NCBI GenBank assembly: GCA_937871915.1
Contig: CALMPG010000005.1
Location: forward strand, 1-36,306
Direction: 5' to 3'
Source: an uncultured Phycisphaerales bacterium
GTDB taxonomy: Bacteria; Planctomycetota; Phycisphaerae; Phycisphaerales; UBA1924
Length of the DNA stretch: 36,306 bases
Shown: positions 15,448 through 24,032 of the stretch, one piece after another
How positions within the stretch are numbered: position 1 is the stretch's first letter
Layout of the letters: each line of letters begins with the position of its first letter
Position numbers and translations under genes: made by a program
The notes under the pieces: generated by a model
What the model saw: only the letters and a program-made list of their open reading frames with translations
Database searches by the model: none
What the model was told of the DNA's origin: nothing

Positions 15448-17562
15448 ATGTGCGGCATCGGCGGCATTCTCAGGGTCTGGACGCCCGATCAGCGCGATCT
15501 GGCCCTGCGCACGCCCCACGCGCAGTCGATCCCAGAGGAATGGCTCGACATCCTCGACGACGCCGTGAAGCACCGCGGCCCGGACGGACAGGGGCGATTC
15601 CGCGACCGGGCCATCCGGGCCGACGGGTGCGTGGTGGATGTGGCGTTCGTACACCGGCGGCTGAGCATCATCGACCACGCGGGGGGACACCAGCCGATGG
15701 TGCTGCAAGTTCCGAAGGGAGCCCTGAGCGCAGGCTCAGGGGATTCGCGCCCGATTCCCGGGCGTTTGCTCAGCCCCGAAGACGTCCAGTCCCACACCCG
15801 GCGCGTTCTGGCCGAATCGCACGCCGCGCCGGGCGCGGCCGACCCCGAGGGTGCGCTCGGGGCTCTCTCAGACCATGATCGCATCGCCGTTGTGTTCAAC
15901 GGATGTATCTACAACCACCGGGAGTTGCGGGCGGAGTTGCAGCGGGCGGGGCATGTGTTCTCGTCTGATCACTCGGATACAGAAGTGCTGGTGCATGGGT
16001 GGAGGGAGTGGAACACCGAACTCTGGCCCCGTCTCCGAGGCATGTTTGCCATCGTTGTCTGGGATCGACTCGCCGGGAACCTGGTGATGGCGCGAGATGC
16101 ATTCGGCGAGAAACCACTGTACTACGAGGGTGGCAATGAACGACCGGGCAACTTCTCGGTGGCGTTCGGGAGCACCTCCGCTGCGGTCTTGAGACTTCGT
16201 GCTTTTCGGTGGCCTCAAATGGGAATGCTCGCCCGGAGGGAAGAGCAGTGGCTCCGTTTCGGGTTCGACCGTCGCCCGCCTGTCCAATCAAGCCAAGCTT
16301 TGGAACCGTGCGCGTGGATTCGACTTGGCGGCGAGGTCGACCCGCAGGCGTGCTACTACCGGTATCCAGTCGACACCAATCAACCGTCCGTGTGGAATCG
16401 CACAACACCGCTTTCCCCGCAACGTGCGGAGAATCTCTTGCTCGCTTCGGTCGACTCACGACTGGAGTCCGACGTGCCACTTGGGTGCTTCTTGTCGGGA
16501 GGAATCGACTCCTCACTCGTTGCGGCAATCGCCCAGAAGAAGCTGGGGCGGCTGAATACCTTCACTGTCCGGATGCCCGATCCAGCACTCGATGAGTCGC
16601 CGGTCGCGAACTTGGTCGCGAAACACTTGGGGACAATCCACACAGAGTTGGATTGCAACCCGAAGCCCGCCGACGACATGCAGATACTCATTCACCAAGT
16701 CGGCCTTCCGTTTGGAGACAGCTCGCTCTTGCCGAGCAACTGGGTGAGCCGCGTCGCCAGCCAACACGTGAAGGTTGCCATTGGCGGCGATGGCGGCGAT
16801 GAGCTTTTCGTGGGCTACCAGAGGTACACCGCGGCTGATTGGCTGGCGGGCCGCGCGCGGGGCCTTCTTTCTCTGTCTCGCTTTGTGGCGCCCTTCACAC
16901 TGCGGGGAGTGAAGCACCGTGACAAGATTCGACGCCTCGCCGAAGCCGCATCCGGTGACGGCTACCTCGATCTCATTTCGGTTTTTCCGCTCTCGCTGAT
17001 GAAACAACTCGTGCACGAGGGGACCGGCGGTGACCCCCTGAGCGCACCAGTCAATGGTCGGGCAGACGCTATTCGCTGGGATCTGTTCCATTACCTGCCA
17101 GATGACATTCTCAGAAAGTCGGATTCGGCAACGATGTCGAACGCGTTGGAACTTCGCAGCCCGATGCTCGATCCGGAACTGGCCCGCGCTTGCCTGGGGG
17201 CACCGCTCGGAGATCTTTGTCCCCGCGGCCAGCGCAAAGGCCTCCTCCGCCAGGTCGCCCGCAAGTACCTTCCCGCCGAGATCGTCGATCGTCCCAAGAT
17301 GGGCTTCGCCATCCCCATCGGCGAGTGGTTCAGGTCCGATTACGGCGGCCTACGGACCATGCTCCTGGACCACCTGAACTCCGCCGAGCCATTCGGCCCC
17401 CCATCGCTCGGAATCGACCTGAACATGGCCTTCATCCGCAGGATGCTCGACGAGCACCTCGGCACGGGGCCGAGCGGCCTGGTCAAACGCGACCACTCCC
17501 AGCGGCTGTACATGCTCCTGGTCCTGAGCATCTGGGCCAAATGGCTCGGCTCCCTGCGCTGA
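15448..17562 (+). CDS. Glutamine-hydrolysing asparagine synthetase
   Basis: The product is 704 aa, longer than typical AsnB (550-650). It makes asparagine from aspartate, ATP and glutamine. The N-terminal Cys2 nucleophile (MCGIGG), KHRGPDGQG, RRLSIIDHAGGHQPM and VVFNGCIYNHREL mark the glutaminase half. SGGIDSSLVA and AIGGDGGDELFVGYQRY mark the synthetase half. Residues about 87-143 are an extra block between HQPM and VVFNG that the family normally lacks; it is encoded by palindrome-rich DNA. The ATG at 15448 is fixed by Cys2. Base composition falls to about 53-60% G+C (hand-counted lines) between about 15880 and 17215, against 70-75% at both ends. It might instead serve a modified-peptide or glycan pathway, but no such genes adjoin. 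Confidence 0.9.
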   Translation: MCGIGGILRVWTPDQRDLALRTPHAQSIPEEWLDILDDAVKHRGPDGQGRFRDRAIRADGCVVDVAFVHRRLSIIDHAGGHQPMVLQVPKGALSAGSGDSRPIPGRLLSPEDVQSHTRRVLAESHAAPGAADPEGALGALSDHDRIAVVFNGCIYNHRELRAELQRAGHVFSSDHSDTEVLVHGWREWNTELWPRLRGMFAIVVWDRLAGNLVMARDAFGEKPLYYEGGNERPGNFSVAFGSTSAAVLRLRAFRWPQMGMLARREEQWLRFGFDRRPPVQSSQALEPCAWIRLGGEVDPQACYYRYPVDTNQPSVWNRTTPLSPQRAENLLLASVDSRLESDVPLGCFLSGGIDSSLVAAIAQKKLGRLNTFTVRMPDPALDESPVANLVAKHLGTIHTELDCNPKPADDMQILIHQVGLPFGDSSLLPSNWVSRVASQHVKVAIGGDGGDELFVGYQRYTAADWLAGRARGLLSLSRFVAPFTLRGVKHRDKIRRLAEAASGDGYLDLISVFPLSLMKQLVHEGTGGDPLSAPVNGRADAIRWDLFHYLPDDILRKSDSATMSNALELRSPMLDPELARACLGAPLGDLCPRGQRKGLLRQVARKYLPAEIVDRPKMGFAIPIGEWFRSDYGGLRTMLLDHLNSAEPFGPPSLGIDLNMAFIRRMLDEHLGTGPSGLVKRDHSQRLYMLLVLSIWAKWLGSLR
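15706..15876 (+). repeat. Palindrome-rich in-frame insertion in asnB
   Basis: About 171 nt (57 codons) with three hairpins: CCCTGAGC-GCAG-GCTCAGGG (15722-15741), CGCCCG-ATTCC-CGGGCG (15748-15764) and CCCCGAG-GGTGCG-CTCGGGG (15843-15862). The first and third are both 20 nt and alike in layout. They bracket a block absent from ordinary AsnB proteins, so this may be an inserted palindromic element kept in frame. The exact edges are estimated from where the family sequence resumes. Confidence 0.5.
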
Positions 17563-17620
17563 CCCCCCCACTCCCCCCGCCACCGGCCGCGCCTGCGCGA
17601 AAGCGTCCTTCCCTCCAAAA

Positions 17621-17656
17621 CGGACACGGCCCCGCTGAGCAACGGGGCCGTGTCCG
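17621..17656 (-). terminator. Rho-independent terminator after the DUF481 gene
   Basis: A perfect 14-bp stem, CGGACACGGCCCCG (17621-17634) with its complement at 17643-17656, and an 8-nt loop. Read on the minus strand it is followed by TTTTGGAGG, so it ends the DUF481 gene whose stop is at 17726. It lies between convergent genes and may also slow asnB transcripts, although the plus-strand tail is A-rich. Confidence 0.8.
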
Positions 17657-17725
17657 AAAAGGAGTTCGACTGAGACAGATTTCGTACCGCCGCGCCCGCG
17701 ACTTGACCGCTTGCGAGAATCTCCG

Positions 17726-18838
17726 TCAGAAGTTGAACACGATCACGGCGTAGTAGTCCACCTCGTGCTTCTCACGACCAAAGCCAGGGGAGTGCTCGTA
17801 CCGATCCTCCACGCCGAGTTTCAGGCTCATCCCGTGGTCCGGGTCGAGCACCGCCTCGTACCAGGCCTTCAGGTTGGCCCGGGAGGCGTCGGCGTCCTCA
17901 ACGTCCACCCACGCCGCGGCCGCCGCGCCCAACTTGTTGCGGGCGTTGATCTTGTATTCGATCTCCATCGACGGGCTGAACTCCGCACGGACCTCGGGGC
18001 GCGACCGGCCGAACTCGCGGCTGCCCCCGAACCCCGTCCGGCCGGTGATGGTCAGTTTCTCATCGCCGATGATCTTGAGTCCCACGCCCCCGGTCGCGGA
18101 GAGCCGCCAGTCCCACCGCTGGAACTCGTCGTACTCCGAGCGCCCGGAGACGAAGTAGCTCCAGGTGCTCTTGGCTGTCGCGGGCCACTCGTTCCGGGCG
18201 TCGACCTGCACACGCTGCGCCGTCGTCTGGTCGTTGGTCCGGCTGTACCACCACCCGACGCTCGCGGTTGTGGACATCTCGGGCGTGGGTCTGTTCCCGG
18301 TTATCAGGGTCCGGAACGACTGCGTCTGGTTCGCCCCGGTCGTGCCGTTCAGGCCGGCCTCGAGGGTGAACTTCCAGAGGTCCGCAAACGAAGGCTCGGG
18401 CGGCGGGGCGACGGGCAACTGCGGCTGGGGGGACGGCGGCGGGGGTGGTTTCGGAGGGGCGGGAGGCATCGGCGCGGCGACCTGAGCGTCGGCAGCAGCG
18501 GCCGGTGCGACCGGGGCCGCCTCCGCGGAGACGGGTGGGGGTCCCGGGGCCGGGTCATCTTTCACGACCGAGCGGATCCGCTCGCGGGCGATGGACATTC
18601 GGCCAATGAGCGGGTGATCGAGCACGAGCGGGTCGGAATCGCTCACGATCGCGGCGTGGAACGTGTCCCCGTTTGTGAGGGTGATCCTCGCCAGAGGACC
18701 ATCGGCCCCCGCCACGACTGCCGGAACGGGGGCGGCCACGGGCGGCTGGGCCGGGACATCGGCCAGCGCAACGCTTCCCGAGGCCGCGGCGGCGGCGAGA
18801 AGAGCGGTCGCGCTGACGGTCCGGCGGGGTCGCGTCAT
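17726..18838 (-). CDS. DUF481 outer-membrane barrel protein, copy A
   Basis: The product is 370 aa. A signal peptide (cut near ALA/D27) is followed by an SH3-like beta domain (about 48-92, LTNGDTFHAAIV). Then comes a Pro/Ala-rich linker of about 60 residues and a DUF481 domain (about 160-370) of alternating strands ending in VIVFNF with a C-terminal Phe. Such proteins are salt-induced outer-membrane proteins of unknown role. The ATG at 18838 has TATGCT 7 nt upstream; the ATG at 18850 is the alternative. A strong terminator follows the gene. It lies 135 nt downstream of a paralogue in the same orientation. Confidence 0.8.
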   Translation of the reverse strand: MTRPRRTVSATALLAAAAASGSVALADVPAQPPVAAPVPAVVAGADGPLARITLTNGDTFHAAIVSDSDPLVLDHPLIGRMSIARERIRSVVKDDPAPGPPPVSAEAAPVAPAAAADAQVAAPMPPAPPKPPPPPSPQPQLPVAPPPEPSFADLWKFTLEAGLNGTTGANQTQSFRTLITGNRPTPEMSTTASVGWWYSRTNDQTTAQRVQVDARNEWPATAKSTWSYFVSGRSEYDEFQRWDWRLSATGGVGLKIIGDEKLTITGRTGFGGSREFGRSRPEVRAEFSPSMEIEYKINARNKLGAAAAAWVDVEDADASRANLKAWYEAVLDPDHGMSLKLGVEDRYEHSPGFGREKHEVDYYAVIVFNF

Positions 18839-18845
18839 CGGGTGG

Positions 18846-18851
18846 AGCATA
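18846..18851 (-). promoter_or_regulatory. Putative -10 hexamer of DUF481 copy A
   Basis: TATGCT on the minus strand lies 7 nt before the ATG at 18838. Together with the terminator of copy B just upstream, it implies a separate promoter for copy A. Confidence 0.4.
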
Positions 18852-18924
18852 CCTGAAAAGGTGAGGAACGCCAACCACAATCGGCCAGACGGGTCCGGGG
18901 ACTTCTCCGGGAGCGCAAAGAAAA

Positions 18925-18945
18925 ACCGGACCCAGCGGGTCCGGT
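18925..18945 (-). terminator. Rho-independent terminator after DUF481 copy B
   Basis: A perfect 9-bp stem, ACCGGACCC (18925-18933) and GGGTCCGGT (18937-18945), with a 3-nt loop. On the minus strand it is followed by a T-rich tract (TTTTTCTTTG). It ends the transcript of the gene whose stop is at 18974 and separates the two DUF481 genes. Confidence 0.85.
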
Positions 18946-18973
18946 CTCTGGAGAAAGCGCGGTCGCGTGCCGG

Positions 18974-19945
18974 TCAGAAGTTGTACACGATCGTGGCGAA
19001 ATACAGCAGGTCGTTCTTCTTCTTGTCCTGCCCGGGATTGGAGTTGTAGCGATCCTCGAGGCCCAGTTTCAGGCTGAGCTTGTTCACCGGGTCCACGACG
19101 ACCTCGTAGCCCGCCTTCGCGTTTGCGCGATAGTCGGTGAAGCGGTGCAGGCTGGGGTAGTAGTCGATGGTGGCGAAGATCTTCTGGCGCTCGTCGAACT
19201 TGTGCTCCCAGTCCAGGCCGAGGTTGAGCTCGGGCTCGATGCGCTGCTTGGAGGAGCCGAACTCCTTGGTCACGCCCGCGCCGATGCGCCCCAGGAGCAG
19301 CGTCTTGTCGGAGTTGATGAACTCGTAGCCGAAGCCGCCGAAGAGGCTCGTCCGCCACGTCCAGTCCTGGAACGTGTCGTACTCGGCCTTGCCGATGGCG
19401 TAGATGCGCCATGGTGAGCCGATCTTCCAGTCGTTGCGAAGATTGACCTCGCCGTGCTCGAGGTTCTTGTCCCCGTCCTGCGTGCCGTACACGTACGAAA
19501 CGCCCGCGGTCGTGGCGGTCTTGCTGGTGTCCCGCTTGGCGTTGAACGCGCCTCGGAGGCTCAGGCTCTGGCTGTTGCCGTCGGAACCGTTGATGCCCAG
19601 TTCGATGCTCTTGTCCCACCCGTCGAGGAATGACTCCGGGTCGGCCTTCACCTCGGGCGCGGCGGGCGGGGGCGGAGGCGGGGGAGGAGCAACCGGCGCC
19701 GGGGGCGGCGGAGTCTGATCCACAACCACCGTCATTCCGGCCAAGTTGGCCCGGGGAATCGTGAGAGTGCCGAGGACGGGATGCTGGAGCACCACGTTCG
19801 CTTCATCTTGCGACACCAGCACGCCGCGGACGACGTCGCCCGAGGACATCGCGGCATCGACCTTCTGGCCCTGCAGGGCCTGACCCAAGGCCGATCCGCT
19901 CAGGATGAGCAGCGCGGCAACTCCGGCAACAGAACGAGCGATCAT
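18974..19945 (-). CDS. DUF481 outer-membrane barrel protein, copy B
   Basis: The product is 323 aa with the same plan as copy A: signal peptide (cut near residue 22), an SH3-like domain (SSGDVVRGVLVSQDEANVVL, about 34-75), a Pro-rich linker with a run of eight prolines (about 78-105), then a DUF481 barrel ending TIVYNF. Segments such as LSLKLGLEDRYNSNPG closely parallel LKLGVEDRYEHSPG in copy A, so the two are paralogues. The ATG at 19945 has GGAG about 9 nt upstream, and a TATGCT box lies about 50 nt upstream. Unlike copy A, this gene therefore has a leader. A terminator follows it. Confidence 0.8.
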   Translation of the reverse strand: MIARSVAGVAALLILSGSALGQALQGQKVDAAMSSGDVVRGVLVSQDEANVVLQHPVLGTLTIPRANLAGMTVVVDQTPPPPAPVAPPPPPPPPAAPEVKADPESFLDGWDKSIELGINGSDGNSQSLSLRGAFNAKRDTSKTATTAGVSYVYGTQDGDKNLEHGEVNLRNDWKIGSPWRIYAIGKAEYDTFQDWTWRTSLFGGFGYEFINSDKTLLLGRIGAGVTKEFGSSKQRIEPELNLGLDWEHKFDERQKIFATIDYYPSLHRFTDYRANAKAGYEVVVDPVNKLSLKLGLEDRYNSNPGQDKKKNDLLYFATIVYNF

Positions 19946-20071
19946 CGAAGAGTCTCCAGGTGGCCCCCCGGGAGGAGTGGGCGAAAGCATACCTCCGCAA
20001 CCCGAAATCGCAAGCGGCCGCCCCTATCATCCCGACCCACCCCACCACACGCATCGCTGTCCGCACCCCAC

Positions 20072-22162
20072 ATGCCCCTGCTTTCCTGCACCAACATCCA
20101 GTATTCCATCGGCACCCGCGTCCTCCTCGACGGGATCAGTTTTTCCATCGAGCCGGGCCAGCGGATCGGCCTGGTCGGGAGAAACGGGTGCGGCAAGACG
20201 ACGTTTCTGCGCATGCTCGCCGGGCGGGCCAAGCCGGATCTGGGCAGCGTCTCCCTGCAGAAGGGCGCCCGCATGGGCTACCTCACGCAGGACCCGGAAC
20301 TGAACCTGGAGAACACCCTCCGGGCCGAGGCCGCGGCGGGGTTCATCGAACTCGGCAAGATGCACATCGAGCTCGACGAGATCTACCACCAGATGGCCCT
20401 GCCCGAGAACGCCGACCCGGTGCTCATGCAGCGGCTGATGGACCGGCAGTCGGATATCCAGCACAAGATCGAGGAACTCGGCGGGTACGACGTGGACCAC
20501 AAGGTGGACGCCGTGCTCCACGGCCTCGGGTTCGTGGACTCGCAGTTCGGCGTGCCCGTGTCCAAACTCTCGGGCGGGCAGAAGGGCCGGCTCGCCCTTG
20601 CCAAGCTCCTGCTGGAATCCCCCGACATCCTCCTGCTCGACGAGCCGACCAACCACCTCGACATCGCCGGACGCGAGTGGCTCGAGGACTTCCTCGTCAA
20701 CGATTTCAAGGGCGCGGTGCTGATCATCTCCCACGACCGCTACGTGCTCGACCGCGTCGTGCACGGCATCGAGGAGCTCGAGCGCGGCCGGCTGATCGAC
20801 TATCCCGGCAACTACACCGCCTTCATCGAGATCCGGCGCGAGCGCCTCAAGACCCAGCAGCGGGCCTACGAGAACCAGCAGAGCGAGTGGGCCAAGGAGG
20901 AGGAGTTCATCCGTCGCTTCAAGGCCGGGCAGCGGGCCAAGGAGGCCCAGGGCCGCCTCTCCAAGCTCGAGCGGCAGAAGGAACTCTTCGCCATCGAGCG
21001 CGTCGCCGAGATGGGCGCGGCCCGGTTCGGCTTCCCGGAGGCGCCGCGCTCGGGCGACCACGTCGCCGTCGTCCGCGAGGGCAGCAAGAAGTACACCAAC
21101 GTCATCGACGAGGAGAACAACACTCCCCACGACAAGGTGCTCTTCCACGAGCTCAACGTCACCATCCAGCGCGGCGAGCGCTGGGCCGTGATCGGCCCCA
21201 ACGGCGCGGGCAAGACCACGCTCATCCGCTGCATCCTCGGCCAGGTCCCGATGGACTCGGGCGTCACCAAACTCGGCTCGAACGTCGTGATCGGTTACTA
21301 CGCCCAGTTGCCCCCGGAGGAGGACGGCGACCTGGCCGTGTACCAGTACCTCCAGACCATCATCCGGCGCGAGAACGAGAAGCAGATCTACTCCGAGCAG
21401 CAGGCCCGCGACCTCGCCGGAGCGTTTCTCTTCGCCGGGCGCGACCAGGACAAACAGCTCAAGGTGCTCTCGGGAGGGGAGCGAAGCCGCGCAAGGCTCG
21501 CCGGCCTGCTCGCCTCGGCCAAGAACCTCATCATCCTCGACGAGCCGACCAACCACCTCGACATTCCCAGCGCCGAGCGTCTGGAGCAGGCCCTGCACGT
21601 GACCCCCGAGGGCGATGGGTTCGGCGGCACGCTCCTGCTCATCTCCCACGACCGCGCCCTGATCGACGCCACCTGCGATCACCTGATCATCATGGACGGC
21701 AAGGGAAACACCGAGGTTTTCACCGGCACCTATACCGAGTACCACCGGAAAAAGTCGGAGCAGGCCCGCGAGCAGGCGAAGCTGGACCAAGAGCGGGCCA
21801 GAAAGCAGGCCAAAGCCGGCGCACAGGTTTCCAAACCCGCCGGCGCGCCGAAGCAGCAGGCCAAAGCCGAGGCAAGACAGCCGAGCGCCGGCAACGGCCA
21901 CTCCCAGAAGAAGGGGGCCAGGGGCGGCGGAAATGGGGGAGGCGGGGGTGGCGGCAGGGGGCTCTCGTGGATGCCCGACGATCGGCTGGAGAAGGACATC
22001 GCGAGCCTCAGCGGGCGACTCAAGGAACTCGACGACGATCTGGCCAAGGAAGAGGTCTATCGCGACGCGGCCCTTTTCAAGAAAACGCTTCAAGAGCGAG
22101 ACACGGCCCAGGCCGACCTCGAGCGGCACGAGGCCGAGTGGCTCCGGCGCGCCGAGGCCTGA
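20072..22162 (+). CDS. ABC-F family ATPase, Uup-like
   Basis: The product is 696 aa with two ATP-binding cassettes and no membrane part. Walker A motifs are GRNGCGKTT (about 36) and GPNGAGKTT (about 375). The signatures are LSGGQKGRLALAKLL and LSGGERSRARLAGLL, each followed by LDEPTNHLDI. The interdomain linker holds EEEFIRRFKAGQRAKEAQGRL, the arm that enters the ribosomal E site in this family. The C-terminus has a Lys/Ala-rich then Gly-rich linker and a coiled coil (about 640-696), as in Uup. It likely acts on the ribosome or on nucleic acid. The ATG at 20072 has no Shine-Dalgarno and no close TAnnnT box. Confidence 0.93.
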   Translation: MPLLSCTNIQYSIGTRVLLDGISFSIEPGQRIGLVGRNGCGKTTFLRMLAGRAKPDLGSVSLQKGARMGYLTQDPELNLENTLRAEAAAGFIELGKMHIELDEIYHQMALPENADPVLMQRLMDRQSDIQHKIEELGGYDVDHKVDAVLHGLGFVDSQFGVPVSKLSGGQKGRLALAKLLLESPDILLLDEPTNHLDIAGREWLEDFLVNDFKGAVLIISHDRYVLDRVVHGIEELERGRLIDYPGNYTAFIEIRRERLKTQQRAYENQQSEWAKEEEFIRRFKAGQRAKEAQGRLSKLERQKELFAIERVAEMGAARFGFPEAPRSGDHVAVVREGSKKYTNVIDEENNTPHDKVLFHELNVTIQRGERWAVIGPNGAGKTTLIRCILGQVPMDSGVTKLGSNVVIGYYAQLPPEEDGDLAVYQYLQTIIRRENEKQIYSEQQARDLAGAFLFAGRDQDKQLKVLSGGERSRARLAGLLASAKNLIILDEPTNHLDIPSAERLEQALHVTPEGDGFGGTLLLISHDRALIDATCDHLIIMDGKGNTEVFTGTYTEYHRKKSEQAREQAKLDQERARKQAKAGAQVSKPAGAPKQQAKAEARQPSAGNGHSQKKGARGGGNGGGGGGGRGLSWMPDDRLEKDIASLSGRLKELDDDLAKEEVYRDAALFKKTLQERDTAQADLERHEAEWLRRAEA

Positions 22163-22327
22163 GCGAAGGCCCCGGGGTTTGTCACAGCGAACAGACCGCT
22201 GAAATCAAGGGTCGCGGTCCCGGGGCTTGGCCGCCTGGCTCCGATGGCGGTCGTACACTCGGGACCACACGCCAAACTCTTTGGAACCCGCACGACTTCG
22301 CGTGAAGAACCCACGGGAATCGGGCCG

Positions 22328-23167
22328 ATGAAGCATCCCATGCAGCAGCACGGCTCGCCGAAGTTTCACGAGGTTTCTCGGGGGGATCGCACGGCCGTCA
22401 CGCGCCGCGAGGCCGTGGCGGGCGGCGGGATGCTGCTGGGAACGCTGTTCCTCGGCGCCTGCGCCGGCACCCGGCAGACGGCCAGCCTTCCCGGGCCATA
22501 CTGGTCCGACCCGCGTTCCAGCGCGCCCATCACCAACGACATCCACTCGGCCCCCGTCGCCGCCGCGCCGATCCCGACCGGTCCTGCCGCGCCGCCGGAC
22601 TTTGCTCCGCCGCCGGGCATCGTTCCCCGCTCGATGTGGGCTCGGGCCGGGGTGGTGCGCGTGGGCGGGCCCGATGGAGCCCGGCCGATGAACGGCATCC
22701 GTCGCATCACGGTCCACCACGACGGCATGCCGCCCGCGACGCTCTCGAGCTCGCAGCAGGTGGCCGCCCGCATCGAGATGATCCGCCAGTCGCACGTCGT
22801 CGGGCGCGGCTTTGCCGACCTGGGCTACCACTACGTGATCGATCCGAGCGGGCGCGTCTGGGAGGGTCGCGATATCCGGTACCAGGGCGCGCACGTGAAG
22901 GACCAGAACGAGAACAACCTGGGCATCCTGGTCATGGGCAACTTCCAGAAGCAGGTTCCCACGCAGGCCGCGCTCGCCTCGCTCGATCGCTTCGTCGCCA
23001 ACCAGATGCAGCGGTACAACATCTCCATCGGGAACGTCCGCACGCACCAGGAGCGGGCCCCGACCGAGTGCCCGGGGCGCAACCTGCAGGTGTACATGAA
23101 CCGCACGCGCAGCGGGAGCGGCACGCTCTTCGCGATGGCCAGCCGCGCCGGCCTTGCCCGCGGCTGA
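22328..23167 (+). CDS. PGRP-type N-acetylmuramoyl-L-alanine amidase lipoprotein
   Basis: The product is 279 aa. The N-terminus has a twin-arginine-like TRREAVAGG (R26-R27), a hydrophobic stretch and the lipobox LGAC (C45), suggesting a Tat-exported lipoprotein. A Pro/Ala linker leads to an amidase-2/PGRP domain (about 105-265). Zinc ligands are His130 or His131 (ITVHHDG), H240 (THQERAPTEC) and C248 (ECPG); GYHYVIDPSGRVWEGRD is typical of the family. It should cut the lactoyl-alanine amide bond of peptidoglycan in the periplasm. GGGA lies about 12 nt before the ATG at 22328. It converges on ymdB with a 4-nt gap. Confidence 0.88.
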   Translation: MKHPMQQHGSPKFHEVSRGDRTAVTRREAVAGGGMLLGTLFLGACAGTRQTASLPGPYWSDPRSSAPITNDIHSAPVAAAPIPTGPAAPPDFAPPPGIVPRSMWARAGVVRVGGPDGARPMNGIRRITVHHDGMPPATLSSSQQVAARIEMIRQSHVVGRGFADLGYHYVIDPSGRVWEGRDIRYQGAHVKDQNENNLGILVMGNFQKQVPTQAALASLDRFVANQMQRYNISIGNVRTHQERAPTECPGRNLQVYMNRTRSGSGTLFAMASRAGLARG

Positions 23168-23171
23168 TCGC

Positions 23172-24008
23172 TCACTCCGGAACGCCGATGTTCACCACCT
23201 CGACGCCGCACGCACGCCGATGCTCGGTGTCGATGCGGATGATCACCCCGCACGCCCGGTTGTCGCCGTCGGCCACGTCCAGCGCGGCCGGGCTCTGCTG
23301 CACCATCGCCGCGAGCGTCGCCCGCACATCCCGCCCGATCACGCTCCGGTGCGGGCCGCACATGCCCAGATCGGTGATCGCGGCGAGGGCGTGATCGAGC
23401 AGCCGGGCGTCGGCGGTCTGCACGTGCGTGTGCGTGCCGATCACCGCGACGACCCTGGGTCCGTGGTCCCTGGTCCAGGTGTTCAGGCAGTGCCAGGCGA
23501 CGGCCTGCTTCTCGCTGGTGGCCTCGGCGTGGATCTCGACGATGACCAGGGCGTTCCTGTCCGGCATGGCCGCGAGTTCTCGATCGATGCACTCGAAGGG
23601 GCTGTTGGACATCATGGGCATGTACAGCCGGCCGAGCACGGTCAGCACGAACACCGGCGGCGCCTTCGGGGCCCTCTCGGGAAGTTCCAGGTGGATCATC
23701 CGCTTCCCCGGCGCGCCCGCGGCCAGGTTCGCCGGGCGGGCGATGGGCTGGCGCGGCTCTTCCAGCATTTCGAGGATGTTGCGGTCCTTGTACACATGGT
23801 CGCCCAGCGTGACGGCGTCCGCCCCGCCGCGGAGCAGCTCGCGGAAGTTGTCGGGCGAGCATCCCGAGCCGTTTCGGGCGTTCTCGCCATTGACGATGAG
23901 CGCATGCACCCCGTGCAAGTCACGGAGTTTGGGCCAGGCGTGGGCCACGGCCCGGCGCCCGGCGGCGCCGACGACGTCACCGAGGAATGCGATGCGGAGT
24001 TCGGGCAA
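23172..24008 (-). CDS. YmdB family metallophosphoesterase
   Basis: The product is 278 aa. It resembles the YmdB/TIGR00282 phosphodiesterases, which hydrolyse 2',3'- and 3',5'-cyclic nucleotides with a di-metal site. Visible are FLGDVVG (D11), NGENA (E42, N43), TLGDHVY (D70, H71), HAEATSEK and GTHTHVQTAD. In the family the segment around residue 70 is normally GNH, so the metal-bridging Asn is Asp here. The start is TTG at 24008, with a strong AGGAGG 5-6 nt upstream (complement at 24014-24019). The gene is the last of a minus-strand run, 24 nt after the protease gene. Confidence 0.88.
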   Translation of the reverse strand: MPELRIAFLGDVVGAAGRRAVAHAWPKLRDLHGVHALIVNGENARNGSGCSPDNFRELLRGGADAVTLGDHVYKDRNILEMLEEPRQPIARPANLAAGAPGKRMIHLELPERAPKAPPVFVLTVLGRLYMPMMSNSPFECIDRELAAMPDRNALVIVEIHAEATSEKQAVAWHCLNTWTRDHGPRVVAVIGTHTHVQTADARLLDHALAAITDLGMCGPHRSVIGRDVRATLAAMVQQSPAALDVADGDNRACGVIIRIDTEHRRACGVEVVNIGVPE

Positions 24009-24032
24009 AGAGTCCTCCTGGCGAACCAACGA

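Noticed and set aside
20027..22129. A 700-codon open frame on the minus strand opposite the ABC-F gene
   Set aside because: Its repetitive Leu/Val/Glu/Gly composition is typical of antisense to a GC-rich gene. The ABC-F gene has all its motifs.
22163..22327. Terminator or regulatory RNA after the ABC-F gene
   Set aside because: Only GC-rich partial inverted repeats (CCCCGGG) are seen, with no T tract and no convincing stem.
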